Shown here: piece by piece, positions 16,777-25,296 of the stretch
Layout: each line of letters begins with the position of its first letter
Position numbering within the stretch: the stretch's first letter is position 1
Translations under genes and position numbers: made by a program
Assembly (NCBI GenBank): GCA_035654655.1
Contig: DASRWI010000016.1
Coordinates: 62,001-126,000 of the forward strand
Reading direction: 5' to 3'
From: DASRWI01 sp035654655
Lineage (GTDB): Bacteria; Bacteroidota; Ignavibacteria; Ignavibacteriales; Ignavibacteriaceae
Length of the DNA: 64,000 bases
Notes under the pieces: model-generated
Told to the model about the DNA's origin: nothing
The model's database searches: none
What the model saw: the letters and a program-made list of their open reading frames with translations, nothing else

Positions 16777-18363
16777 TTATTCACTTTCTGTACTAATATC
16801 TTTTTGCGTCTTCTTGGATAATATTTTAAAATCACCCATAGGCATTGTAAGGTCTTCTTCAAGCTTTAAAGTAACCAGGTTCTTTAACTGCATTTTTGTA
16901 AGAAATTTTATTCTTCCTTCCTTTAGCTTCTCACCAAAGGTTGGATGACATCTAATAATAAAACTTCTTTCTCCAGTGTTTTTCTTTGCCTTCTTAACTG
17001 CATCTTCTAAATCATAAATGTTATGAGAGTGCTTAGTTAACAAACCTGTTCCCTGGCAATAAGGACATACATCCTTCATTGCCTGCATAATGTTTTGGCG
17101 TATTCTTTGTCTTGTAATTTGAACCAAACCAAAATCAGACATTGGAAGCACCGAAACTTTTGCTCTGTCTTTTCTAAATTCTTTTTTTAATTCGTCATAG
17201 ATTTTTTTTCTGTTCTTATCCTCTTCGAGGTCAATAAAATCTATAACTATTATACCACCAATATCTCTTAATCTAAGCTGACGGCAAATTTCTCTTGCTG
17301 CTTCCAGGTCAGTTTTAAGAGAATTTAATTCCTGCTCTTTGTTTTTTGCATATCTGCCGCTGTTAACATCAATAACAACCATTGCTTCAGTATGTTCAAT
17401 AATTAAGTACCCGCCGCTTGGTAAAGGAACTTTACGTCCCATTAAGATTTTAATTTGCTCTTCAATTTTAAATGAATCGAAGATAGAATCTTTAGAACGG
17501 AACAGTTCTATTTTATCAGCAATATCAGGTTGAACAAGCTCAACATAAGTTTTTATTTGCTTATGCATTTTTTTAGAATCAACAAAAACTTTAGATACAT
17601 CTGCAGTCAACAAATCTCTAATTACACTTGAAGTAGTTGTCATATCCTGATAAATCAAAGCAGGAGGAGTTTCGGTTTTAACTATTTGTTCAATTTCCTG
17701 CCAGGTTTTCAAAAGATTCATCAAGTCATCTTTTACTGATTCTTCAGGCTGGCTTTTTGCAACAGTTCTAATAATCAGTCCATAGTTCTTTGGAAGAATA
17801 TTTCTTGCAATTTGTCTTAATCTTCTTCTTTCTTTGTACTCCAGGATTTTTTTAGATACTCCTATTTTACCATCAAAAGGAAGAAGCACACAAAATCTTC
17901 CGGGTAAAGAAACAGATGAACTAACGCGTACACCTTTGTTATTAACCGGTTCTTTTGTAATCTGGATTATTATATCCTGTCCTTTTCTCAAGTTAGGTAC
18001 AGTAGGAATTTGAGTAGGATGTTTTGCTTCCGCCGGTGGAGGCGAAGCTGGAGCGGGTTTACTTGAATCAATTAAATCATCTTCATCAACATCAATATCT
18101 TCTTCTTCACCAACCATATCCTGAAGTTTTTTTGTATTCACACCTATATCAGAGAAATGCAAAAAAGCATCGTGCGGCATTCCTATATCTATGAAAGCAG
18201 CTTTTATACCAGGTAAAACTCTTGCGACTCTACCAAGATATATATCTCCAACCATACGTCTGTTTTCAGGGTAGTCAACAAAAAAGTCAACTAGGTTTCC
18301 ATCTTCCGTAATTGCGACACGCGTTTGTGTAGCAGTGGAATTTATTATTATTTCTTTTACCAT
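16777..18363 (-). CDS. rng: Ribonuclease G/E family endoribonuclease
   Basis: A 528-residue Rne/Rng family enzyme that cleaves 5'-monophosphorylated RNAs in rRNA maturation and mRNA decay. It has the N-terminal S1-type fold (MVGDIYLGRVARVLPGIKAAFIDIG) interrupted by an acidic and Pro/Ala-rich insert (about residues 85-125), the RNase H-like region, the catalytic segment EAMVVIDVNSGRY, GGIIVIDFIDLEE and the zinc-link cysteines in CPYCQGTG. There is no long C-terminal scaffold, so RNase G-like rather than RNase E-like. I take ATG at 18363 (MVKEIII); the in-frame TTG at 18372 is less likely. It follows pnp after a 267-nt spacer containing a nested hairpin. Confidence 0.93.
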   Translation of the reverse strand: MVKEIIINSTATQTRVAITEDGNLVDFFVDYPENRRMVGDIYLGRVARVLPGIKAAFIDIGMPHDAFLHFSDIGVNTKKLQDMVGEEEDIDVDEDDLIDSSKPAPASPPPAEAKHPTQIPTVPNLRKGQDIIIQITKEPVNNKGVRVSSSVSLPGRFCVLLPFDGKIGVSKKILEYKERRRLRQIARNILPKNYGLIIRTVAKSQPEESVKDDLMNLLKTWQEIEQIVKTETPPALIYQDMTTTSSVIRDLLTADVSKVFVDSKKMHKQIKTYVELVQPDIADKIELFRSKDSIFDSFKIEEQIKILMGRKVPLPSGGYLIIEHTEAMVVIDVNSGRYAKNKEQELNSLKTDLEAAREICRQLRLRDIGGIIVIDFIDLEEDKNRKKIYDELKKEFRKDRAKVSVLPMSDFGLVQITRQRIRQNIMQAMKDVCPYCQGTGLLTKHSHNIYDLEDAVKKAKKNTGERSFIIRCHPTFGEKLKEGRIKFLTKMQLKNLVTLKLEEDLTMPMGDFKILSKKTQKDISTESE

Positions 18364-18550
18364 AAAGAACAAACTCTTTTAATGAAATTGAAAATTTCAT
18401 TGTAAAATTTTTAAAAATAAAATAGCTTAAATAAACCATATCCCTTTCCAAATAAACATCTTCTTTTTTCTTGTAAAAAGATGTCATATTTGTACTTATT
18501 ATAAAAAATATAATCAAGTAGAGATTAAGCATTTATTTAAGCTACAATTA

Positions 18551-18594
18551 ATTAGAATTATAAAACTTTTAAGGTATCAACCTTAAATTCTAAT
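18551..18594 (-). promoter_or_regulatory. Nested hairpin between pnp and RNase G genes
   Basis: Outer perfect stem ATTAGAATT/AATTCTAAT (18551-18559 with 18586-18594) and inner stem TTAAGGT/ACCTTAA (18569-18575 with 18580-18586), loop ATCA. There is no T-run on the minus strand. It lies after pnp and before the RNase G gene and could be a processing or autoregulatory site; this is inference. Confidence 0.4.
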
Positions 18595-18630
18595 GTATGA
18601 AATATTAAACCGGTAAATTTTAAAAAAATC

Positions 18631-20760
18631 TTATTCGGCTTTTTCTTCTTCTTTAACTTCCTGTTTTACTTCTGCAGGAGCATTATCCTTCAAAAGTTCT
18701 TTTCTGCTTAAAGAGAATTTGCCATTTTCAATTTTAAGTAATTTTACTGTTACTTTATCGCCTTCTTTAAAGTAATCAGTTACTTTATTTACCCTCTTGG
18801 AATCAATTTGGGATATATGCAGTAATCCTTCTTTACCAGGTAATATTTCAACAAACGCACCAAAGTCCATGATTTTAGTGATAACACCATCATAGATCTC
18901 ACCAACTTCCGGTGTAGCTGTTAATTTCTTTATATAATCTTTACACTTTGCTGCATTCTCTTTATTAGTTGCAGCAATGTTAACGGTACCGTCTTCTTCA
19001 ATGTTAATATCAACATTAAATAATCTCTGCATACCTTGAACAGTTTTTCCACCAGGACCAATGATAAGCCCAATCTGGTCTTGATCAACTTTAACTTGAA
19101 TTAATCTTGGAGCATAAGGAGAAAGTCCTTCTCTTGGAGAAGATATTGCACTATTCATAATACCAAGAATATGCATTCTTCCTTCTTTTGCCTGATATAA
19201 AGCAGTTCTCATTATTTCAAATGAAATACCTTTTATCTTTATATCCATTTGGAAAGCTGTAATACCATCAGTGGTTCCTGCAACTTTAAAGTCCATATCA
19301 CCAAGATGGTCTTCGTTTCCAAGAATATCAGATAGAATCGCAAAGTTACTATCCTCTTTAATTAAACCCATAGCAATACCGGCAACAGGTTTAAGCATAG
19401 GAACACCGCCATCCATCAGAGCTAATGAACCTGCACATACAGTAGCCATTGATGATGAGCCATTTGATTCTAAAATATCTGATATGATTCGAACAGTATA
19501 TGGGAATGATTCTTCTTTAGGGAACATCATTTTTAATGCTCTCTCTGCAAGATTACCATGCCCTATTTCTCTTCTGCCAACGCCGCTCATTCTACCTACT
19601 TCACCAACACTGAACGGTGGGAAGTTATAATGAAGCATAAACTTTTTGCTGTACTCTTCACGTAAGCCTTCAATTGACTGCTCGTCGTTTTTTGTACCTA
19701 AAGTAATTGTTGTTAAACTTTGAGTTTCACCTCTGGTAAATAACGCTGAACCGTGAGTGCGTGGAAGAATACCTAATTCAATAGTGATAGGTCTTATTTG
19801 TTTTGTATTTCTTCCATCTAATCTTAAACCCTCTTCAAGTATACGGGTTCTCATTAACTCTTTTTCAAGGTCGTGTAGAATTTCACCGATAACTTTTTCT
19901 GATTCAGGATATTTTTCCTTAAGCTGTTCAATTACTTCTAACTTAAGCTCTTTGTTCTTACTGCTTCTTTCTTCTTTGGTTAAGATTGAGTAGACGATGT
20001 CTTTATACTTAGCATTTGCTAAATCTAAAACTTCTTTTTTCAATTCTGGATTAATTTCAGCTTCAGGAACTTCTACTTTTGTTCTACCTACTTCTTTAGC
20101 AAGTTCTAATTGGATATCAACAATTTTTTTGATTTCCTTTTGAGCAAACTCTAAAGCTTCAAGAAGTTCTTCTTCTGAAATTTCTTTTGATTCCCCTTCA
20201 ACCATCATAATTGAATCTGCAGTGCCACCAATGACAAGTTCAAGGTCGCCTTGTGCAATTTCCTGATGTGTTGGGTTTACAATAAGCTTACCATCTATTC
20301 TTCCGATTCTAACTTCAGCCATAGGACCAGAGAATGGAATGTTAGAGATTGTTAATGCAGCAGAAGCTCCAATTGCAGCAATAACATCAGCATCGTTTTC
20401 TCCGTCAAAGGAGAAAACAGATGCTATAACCTGAGTTTCATTTTTAAAATTTTCAGGAAAAAGAGGTCTAATAGGTCTGTCAATCAATCTTGAACTTAGG
20501 ATTTCCTTCTCACTTGGTCTGCCTTCTCTTTTAATATATCCACCAGGGAATTTTCCGGCAGCAGATGTTTTTTCTCTGTATTCTACTTGAAGTGGAAAGA
20601 AGTCCTGATCTGGCTTAGCTTCTTCACTCATAACTGCAGTTACAAGCACCATAGTATCACCGTAACGAACCATAACCGAACCATTAGCTTGCTTAGCAAA
20701 ACGACCGGTTTCTATACTTAATATCTTGCCGCCTATTTCAACTTCTTTTGTTACTATCAT
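18631..20760 (-). CDS. pnp: Polyribonucleotide nucleotidyltransferase
   Basis: A 709-residue PNPase, phosphorolytic 3'-5' exoribonuclease of mRNA decay. Order of domains: first RNase PH (1-225, GRFAKQANGSVMVRYGDTMVLVT), helical linker, second RNase PH (about 305-540, with RTHGSALFTRGETQSLTT, LHYNFPPFSVGEVGR and MDGGVPM), KH domain (DQIGLIIGPGGKTVQGMQ) and S1 domain (VGEIYDGVITKIMDFGAFVEILPGKEG in outline). The last 20 residues are charged. Full length. It follows rpsO by 6 nt, the widely conserved rpsO-pnp order. Confidence 0.98.
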   Translation of the reverse strand: MIVTKEVEIGGKILSIETGRFAKQANGSVMVRYGDTMVLVTAVMSEEAKPDQDFFPLQVEYREKTSAAGKFPGGYIKREGRPSEKEILSSRLIDRPIRPLFPENFKNETQVIASVFSFDGENDADVIAAIGASAALTISNIPFSGPMAEVRIGRIDGKLIVNPTHQEIAQGDLELVIGGTADSIMMVEGESKEISEEELLEALEFAQKEIKKIVDIQLELAKEVGRTKVEVPEAEINPELKKEVLDLANAKYKDIVYSILTKEERSSKNKELKLEVIEQLKEKYPESEKVIGEILHDLEKELMRTRILEEGLRLDGRNTKQIRPITIELGILPRTHGSALFTRGETQSLTTITLGTKNDEQSIEGLREEYSKKFMLHYNFPPFSVGEVGRMSGVGRREIGHGNLAERALKMMFPKEESFPYTVRIISDILESNGSSSMATVCAGSLALMDGGVPMLKPVAGIAMGLIKEDSNFAILSDILGNEDHLGDMDFKVAGTTDGITAFQMDIKIKGISFEIMRTALYQAKEGRMHILGIMNSAISSPREGLSPYAPRLIQVKVDQDQIGLIIGPGGKTVQGMQRLFNVDINIEEDGTVNIAATNKENAAKCKDYIKKLTATPEVGEIYDGVITKIMDFGAFVEILPGKEGLLHISQIDSKRVNKVTDYFKEGDKVTVKLLKIENGKFSLSRKELLKDNAPAEVKQEVKEEEKAE

Positions 20761-20766
20761 TTTTTA

Positions 20767-21030
20767 TTACTTTCTAATATTTAATTCTTTAATAATTGCT
20801 CTATATCTGCTGATATCTTTCTTTACCAAATAATCAAGCAATCTTCTTCTTTTACCAACCAACATCATTAATCCTCTTCTTGAGTGGTGGTCTTTTTTGT
20901 GAACATTAAAATGTCCTGTTAAATCATTGATTCTTTTTGTAATCAATGCAATTTGAACTTCAGGCTTGCCTGAATCTTTTTCGTTTTCGCCAAATTTCTT
21001 GATCAACTCAAGTTTTTCGTCTTTGGTCAT
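20767..21030 (-). CDS. rpsO: Small ribosomal subunit protein uS15
   Basis: An 87-residue S15 protein, binding the central domain of 16S rRNA and nucleating the platform. The sequence shows the family core: DSGKPEVQIALITKRINDLT, the FNVHKKDHHSRRGLMMLVGKRRRLLDYL segment in outline and a terminal YRAIIKELNIRK. Two residues shorter than the E. coli protein, which is within the normal range. It sits between ribF (60 nt upstream) and pnp (6 nt downstream), the usual translation-cluster order; S15 often autoregulates at its leader, but no leader structure was assigned here. Confidence 0.98.
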   Translation of the reverse strand: MTKDEKLELIKKFGENEKDSGKPEVQIALITKRINDLTGHFNVHKKDHHSRRGLMMLVGKRRRLLDYLVKKDISRYRAIIKELNIRK

Positions 21031-21090
21031 TTCACTTTTCCTTTTGTTTTTTTGTACGATATAACCCCAGAACCTACCGGGATTAATTAT

Positions 21091-22020
21091 TTAAATGTTT
21101 ATTAAAACTTCTTTTGCCTGCTGGCAATCTAAATTCATTTGTTTAATAAGTTTATTAACGTCGTTGAACTTAAGTTCATCTCTTAATCTTTCAACAACAA
21201 AAACTTCAACACTCTCGCCGTAAATTTCTTTATCAAAATCAAAAATAAAAACTTCTATAGTTATGTTACCAAAATTATAAAAAGTTGGTCGAGTTCCAAT
21301 GCTCATTACGCCATTGTACTTTATGCCTTCCACTATAATTTGAACTGCATAAATTCCGGTTTTAGGAACTATTTTGCTTTTATGATGCAAGTCGATATTT
21401 GCTGTTGGAAATCCTAAAGTTCTGCCTCTTTTATCTCCTTCAACAACAACACCGCTAAATGTATAATCCCTGCCTAAAAATTTATTAGCAGTTTTTATAT
21501 CTCCATCAAGTATTGCATTTCTGATTTTTGTACTGCTAATAGTTTCACCATTAACATTTTCAGCATCGACCTGGGTAACTTCAAAATCATATTCTTTGCC
21601 AAGGTTGATTAAAGTTTCCTTGTTACCGCTTCTGCCTTTTCCAAAATGATGGTCATATCCTATGACTATATCACTTAGGCCAATTTTTTCAACTAAATAA
21701 TTTTTTATAAAATCTTCGGAAGATATCTGAGAGAACTCTTTAGTAAAGTTTATAACCAGCAGATTATCAATACCAATCTTTTCTAAAACTTTTATTTTTT
21801 CTTCAAGAGTTGTAATGATTCTTGCTTCAAAACCCTTTGATAAAACCGTTCTTGGATGAGGTTCAAAAGTAATTAAAAAGCTTCTGCCATCGTCTTTGGC
21901 TTTACTTATAATCTTATTTAATATTTGTTGATGTCCTAAATGTAATCCGTCAAAAGTTCCTAAAGTTAAAATTGTTTTCTTATTATAAGGTACTTCTGCA
22001 ACGTCATAAAATACTTCCAT
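21091..22020 (-). CDS. ribF: Bifunctional riboflavin kinase / FAD synthetase
   Basis: A 309-residue enzyme making FMN from riboflavin and ATP and then FAD. The N-terminal nucleotidyltransferase domain (1-180) has LTLGTFDGLHLGHQQIL (HxGH signature), LITFEPHPRTVL and IVIGYDHHFGKGRSGN, and a late SSTKIR motif in ISSTKIRNAIL. The C-terminal flavokinase domain (about 185-309) shows GRTLGFPTANID and GIYAVQI with GVMSIGTRPTF. Full length. It begins the ribF-rpsO-pnp run, with 94 nt separating it from the SMR gene upstream. Confidence 0.96.
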   Translation of the reverse strand: MEVFYDVAEVPYNKKTILTLGTFDGLHLGHQQILNKIISKAKDDGRSFLITFEPHPRTVLSKGFEARIITTLEEKIKVLEKIGIDNLLVINFTKEFSQISSEDFIKNYLVEKIGLSDIVIGYDHHFGKGRSGNKETLINLGKEYDFEVTQVDAENVNGETISSTKIRNAILDGDIKTANKFLGRDYTFSGVVVEGDKRGRTLGFPTANIDLHHKSKIVPKTGIYAVQIIVEGIKYNGVMSIGTRPTFYNFGNITIEVFIFDFDKEIYGESVEVFVVERLRDELKFNDVNKLIKQMNLDCQQAKEVLINI

Positions 22021-22114
22021 ACACTCTTTAATCTAAAATAACCTTTAAATATAAGGTTTTTACTCTAAAGTAGAAAGTGAACTAATTCGTGTGAGGTGTA
22101 CCCCTCATATAGAA

Positions 22115-22432
22115 TTACTTACTGACAAATTTTAACCCGATTAATCCAGTAATTATTAAGAAAATGAAGAAAATTCGCATAAAATCCTGAGATTCTTTAA
22201 ATAAAATTATCCCCAAAATAGCAGTACCAACTGCCCCAATTCCTGTCCAGATAGCATAAGCAGTTCCTATAGGCAAATGCTTAACTGCGAATGCCAGCAT
22301 TCCCATACTGATTATCATACATATAACAGTAAAAATACTCGGACCTAACTTTGAAAATCCTTCAGTGTATTTTAACCCTATAGCCCAGGCAACTTCAAAT
22401 AATCCAGCTACAAATAATATAACCCAATACAT
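22115..22432 (-). CDS. Small multidrug resistance family transporter
   Basis: A 105-residue inner-membrane protein with four hydrophobic helices and the SMR hallmark glutamate in helix 1 (LFEVAWAIGLKYTEGF). IGTAYAIWTGIGAVGTAILGI is the typical helix 3 signature. The pattern AWAIGLKYTEGF and the lack of extra loops is closer to the Gdx/SugE guanidinium exporter branch than to EmrE, but that split needs alignment. No guanidine riboswitch was recognised upstream. Its ATG abuts the stop of the SRPBCC gene with no gap, so it is the last gene of a three-gene operon. Confidence 0.9.
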   Translation of the reverse strand: MYWVILFVAGLFEVAWAIGLKYTEGFSKLGPSIFTVICMIISMGMLAFAVKHLPIGTAYAIWTGIGAVGTAILGIILFKESQDFMRIFFIFLIITGLIGLKFVSK

Positions 22433-22966
22433 TTATTTCTTTCTGTTCATAATTTTACTCCAATCAACAGGACCTTCATCAAACCTTTGTTTCAACCTTG
22501 GTAAAATAACATTAGTCCAGGCATTAGTAAAATACTCGTGTAATTTTTTCCATTCGGGACTTGTACCAAAACCATCGTGAATAAAAGTTACCTTAGTTTT
22601 ATTTTCACCTGCAGGCTCAAAAAATATTTGAACGTGAGTTAATTGATGTCTAAGTTCAGGAAAATACGGAGGAGCATTCCAGGTAAAGGCAAGCATCTTA
22701 TCTTTTTCAAAAGCCATTACTCGCATACTATCAGCGCCTCTTTGACCGGGTTCTGCTTCAGGCAGCATATAAATTTCATAAAAACCATTTGGTTTTAATT
22801 CTATATTTCCACCCGGAGCAAAAAATGTTTTAATACCTTCGGTAGTTGTCCACGCATTATAAACATCACTAACAGGTGCATTAACAATAACTTCTGAGTG
22901 TATTTCAGGTCTTTGGCCAAAAGCTGTTAAGCTTACTATTAACAATAAAAATAATATCTTTTTCAT
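22433..22966 (-). CDS. Exported SRPBCC/AHSA1-like domain protein
   Basis: A 177-residue protein with a signal peptide (KKILFLLLIVSLTAFGQ) followed by an SRPBCC fold of the AHSA1 type: VIVNAPVSDVYNAWTTTEGIKTFF at the start, then the GRMR-like central sheet and KVTFIHDGFG with the closing amphipathic helix WTNVILPRLKQRF. The fold binds hydrophobic ligands in many proteins; the ligand is unknown here. Export of such a domain is less common than a cytosolic location. Its ATG overlaps the stop of the DUF1801 gene (ATGA), and the SMR gene follows immediately. Confidence 0.85.
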   Translation of the reverse strand: MKKILFLLLIVSLTAFGQRPEIHSEVIVNAPVSDVYNAWTTTEGIKTFFAPGGNIELKPNGFYEIYMLPEAEPGQRGADSMRVMAFEKDKMLAFTWNAPPYFPELRHQLTHVQIFFEPAGENKTKVTFIHDGFGTSPEWKKLHEYFTNAWTNVILPRLKQRFDEGPVDWSKIMNRKK

Positions 22967-23547
22967 CAGCTTAATTTCTTCCCTTCTAAAAGCATTTCAA
23001 TGGTTTTATTTAATCTTCTTTCTTTAGTTTCTTCCTTTTTTGCTTCCTTAATCCAAAGAGCATATTCCTTTTGATGAGTAAAGGCAAGCTTATCAAATAC
23101 TGCTTTGGCATCTTTATGTTTAGCTAAAACTTTTTTCAACTCTTCAGGAATTTCAACAACTTTTTTCTCAGGTTTAACTTCAGCTTCATTTATCATCATA
23201 GATTGCTTAACATAATCCGTAATAGCTTTTTCATTGATATCATCAAAGCTAAAGAATTTTATTCCTCTGTTATGTGCATTAGCTTCACCGTGAACAAAAA
23301 TTTTGTATTTATCTTTTATCCTGTCACCATTATAAAAAGATAAATGCACGTGCTTCTTAAAAGCACCAAAACCGCACAGCATTCCTTTGTAATTGTAGTT
23401 GGGACCCCATTTCCAATCCTCAACAATTCTTTCATCTGTACTAAGGATAATACTTCTGATTTTTTTGCATATTGGTTGTGCAAACTCAGGTGTGTCTTCG
23501 ATGTATTGTTCGATTAGATTACCAGCATCCGGATTTATTTTGCCCAT
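22966..23547 (-). CDS. DUF1801 / YdeI-OmdA-like protein
   Basis: A 193-residue cytosolic protein with two parts. Residues 1-115 fit the DUF1801 (YdhG-like) fold: IEQYIEDTPEFAQPICKKIR, the conserved EDWKWGPNYNYKGMLCGFGAFKKHVHL in outline. Residues about 130-193 fit the YdeI/OmdA-type bacteriocin-protection domain: EIPEELKKVLAKHKDAKAVFDKL and EYALWIKEAKKEETKERR. This combination is widespread in Bacteroidota, with no established reaction. It heads the operon with the SRPBCC and SMR genes, with ATGA overlap to the next gene. Confidence 0.87.
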   Translation of the reverse strand: MGKINPDAGNLIEQYIEDTPEFAQPICKKIRSIILSTDERIVEDWKWGPNYNYKGMLCGFGAFKKHVHLSFYNGDRIKDKYKIFVHGEANAHNRGIKFFSFDDINEKAITDYVKQSMMINEAEVKPEKKVVEIPEELKKVLAKHKDAKAVFDKLAFTHQKEYALWIKEAKKEETKERRLNKTIEMLLEGKKLS

Positions 23548-23672
23548 ACTATAACTCCAATAATAATGAGCAAAAAATAAAGAATAATTAAGTAATAAAA
23601 AATATGATTGAGTTGACAGAAATAATGTTTTGGCAGTTAGCTAATAAAGTAAAATAAGAAGTTTGACAAAGG

Positions 23673-23787
23673 AACTGTCATTGCGAACGATCCCGAATTT
23701 ATTCGGGAGAGTGTGGCAATCTCTGTGTTTTATTTTTTTTTAAAATCCAGAGATCACCACGTCACTTCGTTCCTCGTGATGACAGTT
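23673..23787. repeat. MITE-like palindromic element
   Basis: A 115-nt element bounded by inverted ends AACTGTCAT (23673-23681) and ATGACAGTT (23779-23787). Inside, GTGGCAATCTCTG and CCAGAGATCACCAC can pair, and CCCGAATTTATTCGGG (23692-23707) is a palindrome. The wording (TGTCATTGCGA ... GCAATCTC ... GATGACAG) is of a type repeated in many bacterial genomes. No coding capacity. It occupies most of the 304-nt space between the DUF1801 gene and the frameshifted T9SS gene, with GC higher than its surroundings. The rest of the spacer (23788-23851) shows nothing recognisable. Confidence 0.75.
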
Positions 23788-23851
23788 TTAATTTCTTCGA
23801 TTCATCCCAACAAGTCGGAACGCTCGATGAGCCGCTGCTTACTTAAATTTA

Positions 23852-25131
23852 TTACTTCATCAGCAGCATCTTTCTGCTTTGTTTAAAGCTGCCGCTTGTT
23901 ATTGTATAAATATAAACACCTGATGGAAGATTTTTACAATCAAATGTTGCTGTATAAGAACCTGCCGATTTATATTCATTTAATAAAGTTGCTTTCTCCT
24001 CTCCAAGTATGTCATATACCTTTATAGTAGTAACACTACCTTCAGGAAGTGAGAACTTTATATTTGTACTTGGATTAAATGGATTGGGATAGTTTTGTAA
24101 TAAATAATAGTCAGCAGGTTGATTATTATAATCCTCAACTCCTGTTACTATATTTAAAGGAATACAATCCCAGGTATATCCTCCGTCTGTTGTTTTACAA
24201 AATTGATTATTTCTCAGTTTGGTAAATCCATTTAAAATATCAATAAAATAATAACCCCCATTAACACTATCAGGAGTATAATCAAACAGTGAAGTCCAAG
24301 TTTCTCCTGAATTTAATGTTCTAAATAATGAAATCTTAGGATACCAATAATTTTTTGTATATACTTCCAAGAACCCATTTGTAAATGAAGTAAAATAGAA
24401 TTTCCATATACCTAAATTCTTTTCTGAAAGTAATGAATTTACCAATGTATCTTTTTCCCATTTTGTTCCACCATTTTTTGTTTGATAAAACCAGGGACCC
24501 GAATTTGCAAATCCCCTACTAGAATCAATGTAAGTCAAACCATTTGTCTGAAAATTTAAACTATCCACAACCCAAGTGAGTCCAAGGTCAGTTGTTCTTT
24601 TTATATAACCCCAACTTATGGTATCAACTCTATCACCTCCACCGATGCTAAAATCATTTCTATTATGTATCCATAAATCCGTAGCATCACCCAAACTCAT
24701 TAAGAAGTTCCAAGTAAAGCCACCATTAATAGTTTCCAATAATGTTGATAAATTATCAAAAGAGGTTCTACCATAACCAAAATCTTCATTTAAAAAATAA
24801 AAATTAACTAAACCTTCATTAGTTGATATATTTTCCCAGTTTTCACCTCTGTCAGTTGTTTTTAGTAATTTATTACCATTATAGAAAGAAGCATAGCCTA
24901 TTTTTTCTGTTACAAATTGGATTTTATTAAAACCTTCTAATTCTGGTTTAAGTATCCAACTATAGCCCCCATCTGAAGTTTTATATGCCCTGCTGCCTAA
25001 AGTACCATATTCAAAAATAGTGCACCATCCTAAATTATTATCTAGAAAGAAAAAGGACCACCAGTTTGTCTGCCTACTTGTGAATAAGCTAAAGATGATA
25101 TAATAAAGAATAATATTAAAAAATTTTTCAT
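23852..25131 (-). pseudogene. T9SS-exported YCF48/BNR-like protein, frameshifted near its 5' end
   Basis: The C-terminal T9SS sorting domain is clear (NYPNPFNPSTNIKFSLP to KQSRKMLLMK). Before it lie repeated beta-propeller-like units with the signatures TSDGGYSW, TTDRGENW, TINGGFTW and TLNSGETW, as in YCF48/BNR photosystem-stability-type and sialidase-like repeats. The frame with these repeats is open from 23852 up to at least 25040 but has no ATG in its 5' part. An ATG at 25131 starts a perfect signal peptide (MKNFLILFFIISSLAYSQ) in another frame that stops at 25042-25044. Thus one base lost or two gained around 25045-25080 breaks the gene. Either it is a recent pseudogene or there is a sequence error. 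An intact version would be about 426 residues. Confidence 0.8.
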
Positions 25132-25296
25132 ATTTTTCTCAAATTGTAAATAAATCTAACCATAAATTCTTCAGTAAATAGTTTCCACCTTAACATATAT
25201 TATCATCTGTACATTTGGTCATTTTTCCTTCCCCTCTCCCTTCATTCCTCTATTGTTAAAAATTCTTTATATTTAAATCAATAAAGAGAGTAGAGT

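Noticed and set aside
18287..18532. Frame upstream of and overlapping the RNase G start
   Set aside because: It overlaps the start of the RNase G gene in another frame and is low-complexity; no family features.
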